NCBI RefSeq assembly: GCF_038561935.1
Contig: NZ_CP102770.1
Location: 4,464,001 to 4,528,000 of the forward strand
Direction of reading: 5' to 3'
DNA from: Myxococcus stipitatus
GTDB lineage: Bacteria; Myxococcota; Myxococcia; Myxococcales; Myxococcaceae
Length of the DNA: 64,000 nt
Shown here: positions 42,001 through 51,200 of the stretch, piece by piece
How positions within the stretch are numbered: position 1 is the stretch's first letter
Layout: each line of letters starts with the position of its first letter
Translations under genes and position numbers: made by a program
Notes under the pieces: model-generated
Seen by the model: only the letters and a program-made list of their open reading frames with translations
Databases searched by the model: none
Told to the model about the DNA's origin: nothing

Positions 42001-43725
42001 GTGCGGCTTGAGCAGCTCCGCGCACCGGTCCACCTCCGCGCGGAACACCGGCTCCGCGTCGTAGAGCCCGCGGCCCATGCCCACGTGCTGCGAGCCCTGA
42101 CCTGGGAAGAGGAACGCCACGGGGCGCTCCACGCCATCCTCCGTCGCGGTGTGCACGCGAGGGCTGTCCGGCTGGGAGAGCACCGCCACCGCGTCGCTCA
42201 CGCCGCGCGCGAGGACGAAGCGGCGCTGACCGAAGCGCTGACGACCCACCTGGAGCGTCCACGCCACATCCGCGAGGGCCTTGTCGGAGGTGCCCTCGAG
42301 CGCCTTCGCCAGACGGCCCGTGCTGGACTCCAGCGCGGACGACGTGCGCGCCGACAGCGGGAGCAACTGCCACGCGCGGCGCGAAGGAGCGCTGTCGACC
42401 GCGCGCGGCGGCTGCTCCAGGACGACGTGCGCGTTGGTGCCACCGACGCCGAAGGAGCTGACACCCGCGCGTCGGGGCAGCGCGCTCGTGGGCCAGGGCT
42501 TGAGGGTCGCGTTGACGTAGAAGGGGCTGCCGTCGAAGTCGATGGCCGGGTTGGGCCGCTCGTAGTGGAGGCTGGGCGGCAGCTCACCGTGCTTCAAGGC
42601 GAGGGCCGTCTTGATGAGGCCCGTGATGCCCGCCGCCGCGTCCAGGTGACCGACGTTGCCCTTCACCGAGCCGAGCGCGCAGAAGCGCCTGCGCTGGGTG
42701 GTGGCGCGGAAGGCCCGCGTGAGCGCCTCCACCTCGATGGGGTCTCCCAGCGGTGTCGCGGTGCCGTGGGCCTCCACGTAGCCGATGGTGTCCGCATCCA
42801 CGCCGGCCGCGGCGAGCGCCTCGGCGACGACCTGGGCCTGTCCCTCCACGCCCGGCGCCGTGTAGCCCGCCTTGAGCGAACCATCGTTGTTGATGGCCGA
42901 GCCCTTGATGACGGCGTGCACGGTGTCGCCATCGCGCACGGCGGCCCGCAGCTTCTTGAGCACCACCACGCCCGCGCCGCTGCCGAACAGCGTGCCTCGG
43001 GCCTTCGCGTCGAACGGACGGCAGCGTCCATCCGGGGACGCCATGCCGCCTTCCACATGGCGGTAGCCGTTGAGGAAGCTCACGTTGACGGACGCGCCAC
43101 CCGCGAGCGCGATGTCACACTCCCCATTGAGCAGGCTCTGGCAGGCCTGGTGCACGGCGACCAGCGACGTCGAGCACGCGCTCTGCACGGCGTGACTCGC
43201 GCCGCGCAGGTTCAGCTTGTACGAGACGCGCGTGGCCAGGAAGTCCGTGCCGTTGCCGATGTTGACCTGCACGGGCTCCACCGAGCCCAGCACGCGAGGG
43301 TTCCTCGCCAGGTTCATCAGCAGGTAGGTGTTGAGCGTGGCGCCGCCGTACACGGAGATGGCGCCGGAGTAGTCGCGAGGCGAATAGCCCGCGTGCTCCA
43401 ACGCCTCCCAGCAGATCTCCAGGAAGACCCGGTGCTGGGGGTCCGTCAGCTCCGCCTCGCGGGGCGGCATGTCGAAGAACGCGGCATCGAAGGACTCGTG
43501 CCCCGGGAACACCGCGGAGGCGCGCACGAAGTCGGGGTCCTCGACCTGCTCTTTCGACGCGCCCGCGGCGCGACACTCCTCGGGTGAGAGGAACCGGATG
43601 GATTCCACGCCGCCCCGGACGTTGCTCCAGAGCTCCGCCGTGTCCCGAGCACCCGGGAAACGCCCTGACATGCCGATGATGGCGAGGTCTGCGTCGTCGA
43701 TGTCTGGAGTCTGCTTCTCGTCCAC
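39037..43725 (-). CDS. PKS module 2: KS-AT(malonyl)-KR(inactive)-ACP
   Basis: 1562 aa from GTG 43725, with GAAGGAG upstream. KS: Cys near residue 184 (SACSTSLV), VEAHGTATPLGDP, KGNVGHLDAAAG. AT: GQGSQHVGMG, GHSIGEY near 631 and HAFHSSMMDPI near 731, the HAFH signature of malonyl-CoA selection. KR: the cofactor loop is altered (LLVHGLGGVGAMN). At the active site SSISAVLGG is followed by VAHTAASAWQDAF where YxxxN is expected, so the catalytic Tyr is His (near 1332) and the Asn is Ser. The KR is therefore probably dead and the unit should keep a beta-keto group. ACP GGDSL near 1478. The C-terminal tail is basic (VQRRKQNLQRQRSRRR) and the N-terminus acidic, consistent with electrostatic docking to its neighbours. 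Confidence 0.96.
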   Translation of the reverse strand: MDEKQTPDIDDADLAIIGMSGRFPGARDTAELWSNVRGGVESIRFLSPEECRAAGASKEQVEDPDFVRASAVFPGHESFDAAFFDMPPREAELTDPQHRVFLEICWEALEHAGYSPRDYSGAISVYGGATLNTYLLMNLARNPRVLGSVEPVQVNIGNGTDFLATRVSYKLNLRGASHAVQSACSTSLVAVHQACQSLLNGECDIALAGGASVNVSFLNGYRHVEGGMASPDGRCRPFDAKARGTLFGSGAGVVVLKKLRAAVRDGDTVHAVIKGSAINNDGSLKAGYTAPGVEGQAQVVAEALAAAGVDADTIGYVEAHGTATPLGDPIEVEALTRAFRATTQRRRFCALGSVKGNVGHLDAAAGITGLIKTALALKHGELPPSLHYERPNPAIDFDGSPFYVNATLKPWPTSALPRRAGVSSFGVGGTNAHVVLEQPPRAVDSAPSRRAWQLLPLSARTSSALESSTGRLAKALEGTSDKALADVAWTLQVGRQRFGQRRFVLARGVSDAVAVLSQPDSPRVHTATEDGVERPVAFLFPGQGSQHVGMGRGLYDAEPVFRAEVDRCAELLKPHLGGKDLRDVLYPKSGDAAENEKTLARTELTQPALFSLEYATACLWMSWGVKPAAMLGHSIGEYVAACIAGVFTLEHALQLVAARGRLMQSLPSGSMLAVPLSEEELRPSLGTELSLAAVNAPMQCVASGPTEAIERLRRQLEESGVRCHVLVTSHAFHSSMMDPILDAFTARAAAMPLRPPTLPFISNVTGTWITTEQATSPRYWAQHLRGAVRFADGLHALLSDPKRVLLEAGPGQVLSRLARRHPASSPSRPVLGSMPMPQDTVAEGTPPLAYTTLGNLWLAGVNIDWRGFHGDERRQRLPLPTYPFERQRFWVEPEEQATHGGATVARATSESLATPQEQAPLEHWFHAPSWKRAPLAPVSTSKSSGPRVWLVFEDAASTTDALLAPEPGAEHVVVRVRPGSGFQRVHDVDFTVAPGSQSDLRELVTALRDSGRLPDAVLHLWSLTSEPSTSFAQTQANGYHTLVALSRVLVELTPERPCTVFVVSNHVHDVTGEEALSPDKATVLGPCRVIPQEHPHLRFHHVDVVTEPGARLSPASLQALRTELRAAPREAVVALRGAHRWVPALEPLPLPEAPASHPTARAGGVYLLVHGLGGVGAMNAKALAKLSQGAKLVCLEPVGFPARDTWDTPGSTPDTGEDWAQRIRRARELEAMGAEVHVVSVDLTNEEALRAAVDSTVSRYGALHGVVHAAWLPRQKVARLVSETGPDETAWHFDPRVRGLALLDSVLGDRALDFRVVASSISAVLGGISTVAHTAASAWQDAFAQAATRAGRRWTSVGWDVVRVEDYGAHLGARGEAIDRLAVTPEQGAEVLNRMLAHAAGPWLVISTHDVKARQAPPQPAPAQAEVVARPLHPRPANLRSAYVAPTTELERLLADLWQQMLGVTPIGIQDNFFELGGDSLVAVQLTDQLKRRLNLSVPASGLYEGVTVKALAALIQPPDANPGAAQGEADERESTVQRRKQNLQRQRSRRRAEDEDAEEGS

Positions 43726-43746
43726 GTCATCTGCTCCTTCGGTGCA

Positions 43747-46700
43747 TCACTCGCGGCGGCTTCGCCGCTCCCTGCGCTGCGCGCCTCGGTTCTGACTCGT
43801 CTCGAAGCCCGGGGGCTGGGCCGCGGTGGCCGGCCCGCCCAGCTTCTTCGCCAGCGTGGCGACGGTGGGGGCCTCGAAGACGGAGGTCAGGGGAATGTCG
43901 CGCCCCAGCTCCCGCTTCAGCCGACCCACGATCTTGAGCCACAGCAACGAGTTCCCGCCGAGGTCGAAGAAGTTGTCGTGGATGCCCAGCTGCGCCAGTC
44001 CGAGCTGCTCCTGCCAGACCTTCGCCAGCGCCAGCTCCACGTCATCCGTGGGAGCCACGTACTCGGTGCCGAGCTGAGGCCGCTCATGCACCGTGCCCGT
44101 GGGGGCCTCCGCGCTCGCGCCTTCCTTCCGCACCCAGCGCGCCACGCGCGCGGGCAGGTCGCCGGTGGAGACCACGACCTGTCCGCCCTGCGCGGACTCC
44201 ACGACGCGGCGGAACGCCTCCACGGCCTCGGTCGAGGACATGGCGAACGCGTCCAGGCTCGTCTTCGCGCCCTGCGTCCCGTCCTCGGCGACGGGCCAGC
44301 CATCCCAGTTGGTGCTCAGCCAGCGCGTCGTGCCCGCGTGGGCGCGCGAGGCCGCGAACGCATCGAGGAAGGCGTTGGCCGCGCCATAGGCGCCAAGCCC
44401 CAGGCCCCCGAGCACGGCGGCGTTGGAGGACACCAGCAGCACGAAGTCCAGCAAGCGTCCGTCGAGCGCCCGCTCCAGCGCGTACGTGCCATGGACCTTC
44501 GCGCGGAAGTGCGGCGCACAGGCCGCGGCATCCAGTCCGGCGAGCAGGGCCACCGCGCCTTCACCCGCGAGGCCCGCGGCGTGGATGACGCCGTGCACCG
44601 CTCCGAAGCGCGCCTCCGCCTCCGTGAGCACGCCGCGCAGCCGCGACTCGTCCGCGACGTCCGCGCGAACCACGAGCACCTCCGCGCCCGCGGCTTCCAG
44701 CTCCTTCACCGCGCGCTGCTTGTGACCTCCCGGGTCCACCTCCAACCCGGAGCGGCCCACGAGGACCAGCCGCGCTTGATGGCTCCGCGCGAGTGCTCCC
44801 GCGAGCAGCAGACCCACGCCGCCCAGGCCACCCGTGATGAGGTACACGCCGCGCGTGCGGAGGGGCTGCGCGGCCACGGCGTCCTGCTCGAGCCGCAGCG
44901 GCTCATGCGTCTGCACGAGGCGCTGTGCACCCCGCAGGGCCACCACTGGCTCGGCGGAGTCGGAGAGCAGCTCGCGCGTCAGCGCGTTCACGGTGGACAG
45001 GCCCGTGCCGCGGCCCAGGTCGACATACCGGCACGCGATGCCGTCGTGCTCCTGGGGAATCACCTTGCACAGCGCGGGGACCGTGGCGAGCTCGGGCCGG
45101 ACCTCGTCCGTGCTCTCCACCTCCAGCGCCATGCGCCCCACCACCGTCAGATCCACGCGCCTGGGCAGCGCCGCTTCGACCAGCGCACGCGTCAGCCGGA
45201 GCACGGAGTGGAAGCCGCGCTCCTGGGCTCGCTCGAAGTCCGGGGCGCCGTCGCCATCCAGGCTCCACAGGTGGACCACGCGCTCCACGTCGAGGCCCTT
45301 CGCCTTCACGGCGTTCAGCAGGAAGAAGGTCTCCTCGGGAGCCGTCGGGTCCAGGCTGAAGTGGTGCTCACCCAGCTCCTGGAGGTGCGTGCCCGGCGTG
45401 ACGCGCACGACGCGGTGGCCCGCGCGCACCAGCTCGTTGACCAGCGCCTCGCCCGCGCCCGTCGAGTCCTGGAACACGACCCAGTCTCGCGGGGTGACGG
45501 CGCCCGCCTTGGGCGGTGACAGCGGAGCGCGCCTCCAGGCGGGGAGGTAGAACCAGCTGGCCACGTCCGCGTTCTTCCTCGCGTTGCCACGGCGCGCGGC
45601 GGAGGGCGCCTCGGGGGCGAGCCAGTAGTCCTGGCCCTCGAAGGGATACGTGGGCAACGGCACGCGCAGCCGCCGCGCGCCTCCACGCACCGCGGCCCAG
45701 TCGATGCTCACACCCGCGGCCCAGAGCTTTCCGAGCGTGGCCGCGAGCAGCTCCTCATCCGCCACCGGGTCCTGCGGATGGCGCAGGGACGGGAGCACGG
45801 GCGGCGCGCTGGGGCCGGTGAGCTGCAACCGCGCCAGCGTCCCGAGCGTGCGGCCCGGACCGACTTCCAGATAGACGCGGTGAGGCTGCTCCGCGAGCGT
45901 GCGGATGCCGTCGCCGAAGCGCACCGTGTGCCGCAGGTGCCGTGTCCAGTAGGCCGGGTCCACGGCCTCCTCGGGCGTCATCCACGTGCCGGTGACGTTG
46001 GACATCAGCGGCAGGGTGGGGGCGTTGCGCCGCAGCGTCCCGATGAACTCCTGGAAGCGCGCGAGAATCGGCGTCACCAGGTGTGAGTGCGCCGCCACGT
46101 CGATGGGGATGTGGCGGAACTCCACCTCGCGGCGCGCCAGCTCCGCGGCCAGCGCCTCGACGGCCTCCACGGTCCCGGCGACCACGCACTGCGAGGGGCC
46201 ATTCACCGCCGCGAGCGACAGGGACTCGCCGAGCAGCGGCCGGACCTCCGCCTCGGGCATGGGCACGCTGAGCATGCCGCCACCGGGCAGCTCCTCGAAG
46301 AGCTTGCCGCGCAGCACCACCAGCGCCAGCGCGTCCTCCAGCGAGAAGACGCCCGCGAGGCACGCCGCCGTGTACTCACCCAGGCTGTGGCCGATGACCG
46401 CCTCGGGCTTCAGGCCCCAGGACTCCCACAGGCGCGCCATCGCGTACTCGACGGTGAACAGCGCGGGCAGGGCCAGCGAGGTCCGCTTGAGCCGCTGACC
46501 GGCGTTCGCGGCGGAGTCCGCGTCCGGGTACATCAGGGGCTTCAGGTCGAAGCCCAGGCGAGGACGCAGGAGCGCGCAGCACTGGTCCACGGCCTCGCGG
46601 AAGGCGGGCTCGGCGGCATAGAGGCCGCGACCCATGTCCGGGTATTGCGCGCCGCCACCGGGGAACATGAAGACGGCGGACGGCGTCGAGGAGCCCGGCG

Positions 46701-48282
46701 CCAGCGTGAAGAGGCGCTGGGGGTCTCTCGTCTCGAGCACGCGCACGGCATCGTCCCGGTCCTTGCAGACGACCACGCGTCGCAGGTCCAGCGCCTTGCG
46801 CCCTGATTGCAGCGTCCACGCCACGTCCGCGAGCGGCTGCTCCGGATGCTCCTTCATGTGCGAGAGCAGCGACGAGGTCAGCGCCTCCAGCGCCGTCGGA
46901 GTCCGCGCGGAGAGGACGAGGACCTGCCACGCGCGCGCCACATCGCCCGGCGGGATGAAGGGCGACTCTTCCAGGATGACGTGCGCGTTGGTGCCGCCGA
47001 TGCCGAAGGAGCTCACCCCCGCGCGGCGGGGCGTCGCGCCCACCGGCCAGGGCTTGAGGCTCGCGTTGACGTAGAAGGGGCTGTTCGCGAAGTCGATGCG
47101 CGGGTTGGGCGCCTCGTAGTTCAGGCTGGGAGGAAGCTCCGCGTGCTCCAGCGAGAGCGCCGTCTTCACCAGGCCCGTCACCCCCGCGGCGGCGTCCAGG
47201 TGGCCCACGTTGGTCTTCACCGAGCCGAGCCCGCAGAACGCGCGCTGGTCGGTGCCGGCGCGGAACACACCATCGAGCGCCTGCACCTCGACGGGGTCTC
47301 CCAGCGGCGTGGCCGTGCCATGGGCTTCCACGTAGGAGATGGAGTCCGGCGTCACGTCCGCCATGGCCTGGGCACGGGCGATGACCTCCATCTGGCCTTC
47401 CACGCCGGGCGCCGTGAAGCCCACCTTCACCGCGCCGTCGTTGTTGATGGCCGAGCCGCGAATGACGGCGTGGATGGTGTCGCCGTCCTTGAGCGCGTCA
47501 TCCAGGCGCTTGAGCACCACGACGCCCGCGCCGCTGCCGAAGAGCGTGCCCTGGCCCTTCGCATCGAACGCGCGGCAGTGCCCGTCCGGCGAGGTGATGC
47601 CGCCTTCCTGGTAGGTGTAGCCCGTGCGCTGGGGCACGTGCACGGACACGCCGCCCGCGAGCGCGACGTCACACTGGTAGCCGAGCAGGGCCTGGCAGGC
47701 CAGGTGCGTGGCGACCAGCGACGTGGAGCAGCCCGTCTGGACGGTGAGGGCGGGGCCCTTGAAGTCCAGGTGGTAGGCCACGCGCGTGGCGAGGAAGTCC
47801 TTGTCGTTGGCCACCATGGCCGGGAAGGTGTCCTCGGCCTGCTGGAACTCCGCGCGCGAGAGCAAGTTGAAGAGCAGGTAGCTGCTCAGGCTGGAGCCCG
47901 CGAAGATGCCCGTCGTGCCCGGCACCTTCCCGGGGGCGTAGCCCGCGTGCTCCAGCGCCGTCCACGCGCACTCCAGGAAGACGCGGTGCTGCGGGTCCAG
48001 CAGCTCGGCCTCGCGGGGGGCGTAGCCGAAGAAGGCCGCGTCGAAGCGGCCCGGTCGCTCCAGCACGGGCGCGGCGCGAACGAAACTGGGATTGGCCAGG
48101 AACGCCGGGTCCACGCCGAGGGACTTCAGCGCCTCGTCGGAGAAGAAGGTGATGCCCTCCACGCCCGCGCGCAGCATGCGCCAGAACGCAGCCACGTCCT
48201 GGGCCCCAGGTACACGCACCGCCATGCCCACGATGGCCACAGCCAGTCCTGAGTCCCCCTGGTACTCCACATGACTCCCCAT
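43747..48282 (-). CDS. PKS module 1: KS-AT-KR-ACP
   Basis: 1511 aa from ATG 48282, seven bases after the FAAL protein stop, so translation is probably coupled. KS: Cys near residue 184 (TGCSTSLVA), VEAHGTATPLGDP, KTNVGHLDAAAG. AT: FPGGGAQYPDMG, GHSLGEY near 631; AAHSHLV stands at the selectivity loop, compatible with malonyl but less diagnostic than HAFH. KR: GGLGGVG near 1152, SSNAAVLG and AYGAANAF near 1298 keep Ser, Tyr and Asn, so a beta-hydroxyl is expected. No DH or ER is present. ACP GGNSL near 1442. The tail is Arg-rich (QRRERRSRRE). It extends the N-acyl-glycyl chain from the FAAL protein; its hydroxyl is one candidate site for the glycosyltransferase. Confidence 0.96.
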   Translation of the reverse strand: MGSHVEYQGDSGLAVAIVGMAVRVPGAQDVAAFWRMLRAGVEGITFFSDEALKSLGVDPAFLANPSFVRAAPVLERPGRFDAAFFGYAPREAELLDPQHRVFLECAWTALEHAGYAPGKVPGTTGIFAGSSLSSYLLFNLLSRAEFQQAEDTFPAMVANDKDFLATRVAYHLDFKGPALTVQTGCSTSLVATHLACQALLGYQCDVALAGGVSVHVPQRTGYTYQEGGITSPDGHCRAFDAKGQGTLFGSGAGVVVLKRLDDALKDGDTIHAVIRGSAINNDGAVKVGFTAPGVEGQMEVIARAQAMADVTPDSISYVEAHGTATPLGDPVEVQALDGVFRAGTDQRAFCGLGSVKTNVGHLDAAAGVTGLVKTALSLEHAELPPSLNYEAPNPRIDFANSPFYVNASLKPWPVGATPRRAGVSSFGIGGTNAHVILEESPFIPPGDVARAWQVLVLSARTPTALEALTSSLLSHMKEHPEQPLADVAWTLQSGRKALDLRRVVVCKDRDDAVRVLETRDPQRLFTLAPGSSTPSAVFMFPGGGAQYPDMGRGLYAAEPAFREAVDQCCALLRPRLGFDLKPLMYPDADSAANAGQRLKRTSLALPALFTVEYAMARLWESWGLKPEAVIGHSLGEYTAACLAGVFSLEDALALVVLRGKLFEELPGGGMLSVPMPEAEVRPLLGESLSLAAVNGPSQCVVAGTVEAVEALAAELARREVEFRHIPIDVAAHSHLVTPILARFQEFIGTLRRNAPTLPLMSNVTGTWMTPEEAVDPAYWTRHLRHTVRFGDGIRTLAEQPHRVYLEVGPGRTLGTLARLQLTGPSAPPVLPSLRHPQDPVADEELLAATLGKLWAAGVSIDWAAVRGGARRLRVPLPTYPFEGQDYWLAPEAPSAARRGNARKNADVASWFYLPAWRRAPLSPPKAGAVTPRDWVVFQDSTGAGEALVNELVRAGHRVVRVTPGTHLQELGEHHFSLDPTAPEETFFLLNAVKAKGLDVERVVHLWSLDGDGAPDFERAQERGFHSVLRLTRALVEAALPRRVDLTVVGRMALEVESTDEVRPELATVPALCKVIPQEHDGIACRYVDLGRGTGLSTVNALTRELLSDSAEPVVALRGAQRLVQTHEPLRLEQDAVAAQPLRTRGVYLITGGLGGVGLLLAGALARSHQARLVLVGRSGLEVDPGGHKQRAVKELEAAGAEVLVVRADVADESRLRGVLTEAEARFGAVHGVIHAAGLAGEGAVALLAGLDAAACAPHFRAKVHGTYALERALDGRLLDFVLLVSSNAAVLGGLGLGAYGAANAFLDAFAASRAHAGTTRWLSTNWDGWPVAEDGTQGAKTSLDAFAMSSTEAVEAFRRVVESAQGGQVVVSTGDLPARVARWVRKEGASAEAPTGTVHERPQLGTEYVAPTDDVELALAKVWQEQLGLAQLGIHDNFFDLGGNSLLWLKIVGRLKRELGRDIPLTSVFEAPTVATLAKKLGGPATAAQPPGFETSQNRGAQRRERRSRRE

Positions 48283-48289
48283 GACAGAC

Positions 48290-51200
48290 CTACCCCTGTT
48301 TCCTGGCGCGCTGTTGCTGCCGCTTCATGCTCTCGAGCTGGCGCTTCGCCCGGTCCTGAGCAGACTCGACCGGGGTGACATTCGATGCGGGACCCTGCCG
48401 CAGGTAGCGCGCGAGGGCGCTGACCGTCGGGTGCTCCAGGAGCTTGAGCAGCGGCAGCTCCGAGCCCAGCACGGCCTTGAGCCGCGCATGCACCTGCACC
48501 ATGAGCAGCGAGTGCCCACCCAGGTCGAAGAAGTTGTCGTCCACGCCGACCTGATCGACGTTGAGGACCTGCTTCCACACGTCGGAGATCTGCATCTCCA
48601 GCTGGCTCTGCGGCGCCACGTAGGCCGCGCGTGAGGCTCGGGCCGCCGTGGGGGCGGGGAGGGCCTTGCGGTCCACCTTGCCGTTGGGCGTGAGCGGCAG
48701 CGCCGGCAGCGTCACCAGCAGCGAGGGAACCATGTGCTCCGGCAGCCGCAGCGCCACCGCGTCCCGCAGCGCCGTCGCGTCCACCGTCTGCCCGTCGCGC
48801 GCCACCACGTAGGCCACCAGCCGCACGTCGCCCGGCGTGTCCTCGCGGGCCACCACCACCGCCTCGCGCACCTCCGGCCTCGCGCTCAGCACCGCTTCGA
48901 TTTCACCCGCCTCGATGCGGAAGCCGCGCACCTTCAGCTGGTGGTCCACGCGGCCCAGGAACTCCACCGTGCCGTCGTCGCGCCAGCGCGCCCGGTCTCC
49001 CGTGCGGTACACCCGCGCGCCCGGCTCTCGCGAGAACGGGTCCGGCACGAAGCGCTCCGCGGTCAGCTCCGGCCGCGAGAGGTAGCCGCGCACCACGCCC
49101 GCGCCGCCGATGAAGAGCTCTCCGGGGACCCCCACCGGCACCGGCCGCAGCTTCGCGTCGAGCAGGTAGAACTGGGTGCGGGAGAACGGCGAGCCGATGG
49201 ACGCCACCGGGCCGCTCTCGTCACGCACGTCGTGCGTCGAGGACCAGATGGTCGTCTCCGTGGGGCCGTACATGTTGAGCAGCCGGGCTCCCTCGCCCAG
49301 GGCCTGACGCAGCGACGTCCCCAGCGACGAGGGGAGTGCTTCGCCGCCGACCATGAGGCGGCGCAGCCCGGCGAGCGCCTCGACGGTCTCGGGCTCCGCC
49401 ATGAGCGCTCGCGCCAGCGACGGCGTGCACTGCAGATGCGTCACCGCGTGCTCGCGCAGGTTGAGCGGGATGGAGCGCGCGGTGCTCGCACGGCGTCCAT
49501 CGCGGTCCGCCTGGCACTTCACCTCGTGCAGCCGGGGCAGGCTGGCCAGCACCGTCTCCGCGGGGATGCCGAAGTCGATGAGGCAGCCGACCTCGTCCAC
49601 GCCCAGCGCGCGGAGCTGCTCCATCCGCTCGCGCACGGAGCGCGGCGTGCCGAACAGTCCGCTCGTCTCGAAGTAGCGCTCGAAGGCCTGCGCGGCGAGG
49701 CGGTCCAGGTCGGCCTCCGTCGCGGTGTCCAGGTCCACGCCCAGCGTCCGCCCCAGGCCGCGCATCAGGTCGGCGGAGCTGCGCAGGTAGTCGCGGAACG
49801 GCTTCTCCACCACCGCGCGCACCTGCGCGGCGTCCTCGCCGATGAACGTGTGGAGCATCAGCGTGACGTGTCCGTCACCCGCGTGGCCGGCCGCGCGCCA
49901 GGCGTCGCGGTAGAGGCCCAGCTTCTTCTCCAGGTCGTCCCACGTCTGGCCAAGCAGGTGCGTGAGGACATGGCAGCCCATGCGCCCCGCGGTGATGAAC
50001 GTGTCGGGATTGCCCGCCGCCGTGAGCCACACCGGCAGGTCCTTCTGGATGGGACGGGGCCGCAGCGTGACGTCCACCTGCGCGCCCGCGCCGCCCTGCA
50101 TCTTCAGCGTCTCGCCCCGCCAGAGCCGGCGCACCGTCTCCAGCCCCTCCATCATCAGCTCGCGACGCTTCTCGTAGCGCTCGGGCGCGAAGACGAAGTC
50201 ATTCGCATGCCAGCCGGAGGCCACGGAGATGCCCACGCGGCCCTTCGACAGGTTGTCCACCAGCGCCCACTCCTCGGCGACGCGCACCGGGTGGTGCAGG
50301 GGCAACACGACGCTGCCCGCGCGGATGGCCACGCGCTCCGTCACGGCGGCGATGGCCGCGCTCGCCACCGCGGGGCTGGGGTACAGGCCGCCGAAGGCGT
50401 GGAAGTGGCGCTCCGGCGTCCACACCGCCGCGAAGCCATGGCGGTCGGCGAACTTCGCGCCTTCCATCAGCAGGCGGTAGCGGTCTCCCGTCGACTTCTC
50501 CGCGTCATCCGCGAAGTAGAAGAGGCTGAGCTCCATCGGCTTGCGCCGGGCGGTCGCGACGCGGGACGGCGCCTTGAGCAGCGCGCCCTCGCCCTGCACC
50601 ACGACCTTGAAGCCGCGCGTGAGCGTCCACAGCAGCTCCAGCACGGAGATGTCGAAGGAGATGCTGGTGACGGCCAGCCACGAGCCCACGGGCTGGTGGC
50701 CCAGGCGCGCATCCATCGCGGTGAAGAAGTTGGCCACGCCACCGTGCGGCACCATGACGCCCTTGGGACGTCCCGTGGAGCCGGAGGTGTAGATGACGTA
50801 CGCGAGGCTCGACGTGCTCGTGCCCGACGCGGGCGGCACATCCCGCGTCTCGCGGGCATCCACGGAGGCGTCGTCCAGGAGGACGACGCGCGCGCGCCCG
50901 GGAGGAATGGAGCCCTGCAGGTGCGTCTCGGTGAGCAGCACCGCGGCGCCCGAGTCCTCCAGCATGAAGGCGAGCCGCTCGCGGGGATAGTCCGGGTCCA
51001 GCGGCACGTACGCGCCGCCCGCCTTGAGCACACCCAGCATGGCCACCATCATGGCCGCCGAGCGCTCCAGGCACAGGCCCACGCGCACCTCGGGGCCCAC
51101 CCCCGCATCCCTCAGCCGCCAGGCCAGCGCGTTCGCGCGACCCTCCAGCTCCGCGTAGGTGAGCGTCGCGTCATCACCCGCCACCGCCACCGCATCGGGC

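Noticed and set aside
43747..48282. Dehydratase domain between AT and KR of the first PKS
   Set aside because: The stretch matches the structural half of the KR, and no HxxxGxxxxP motif was found.
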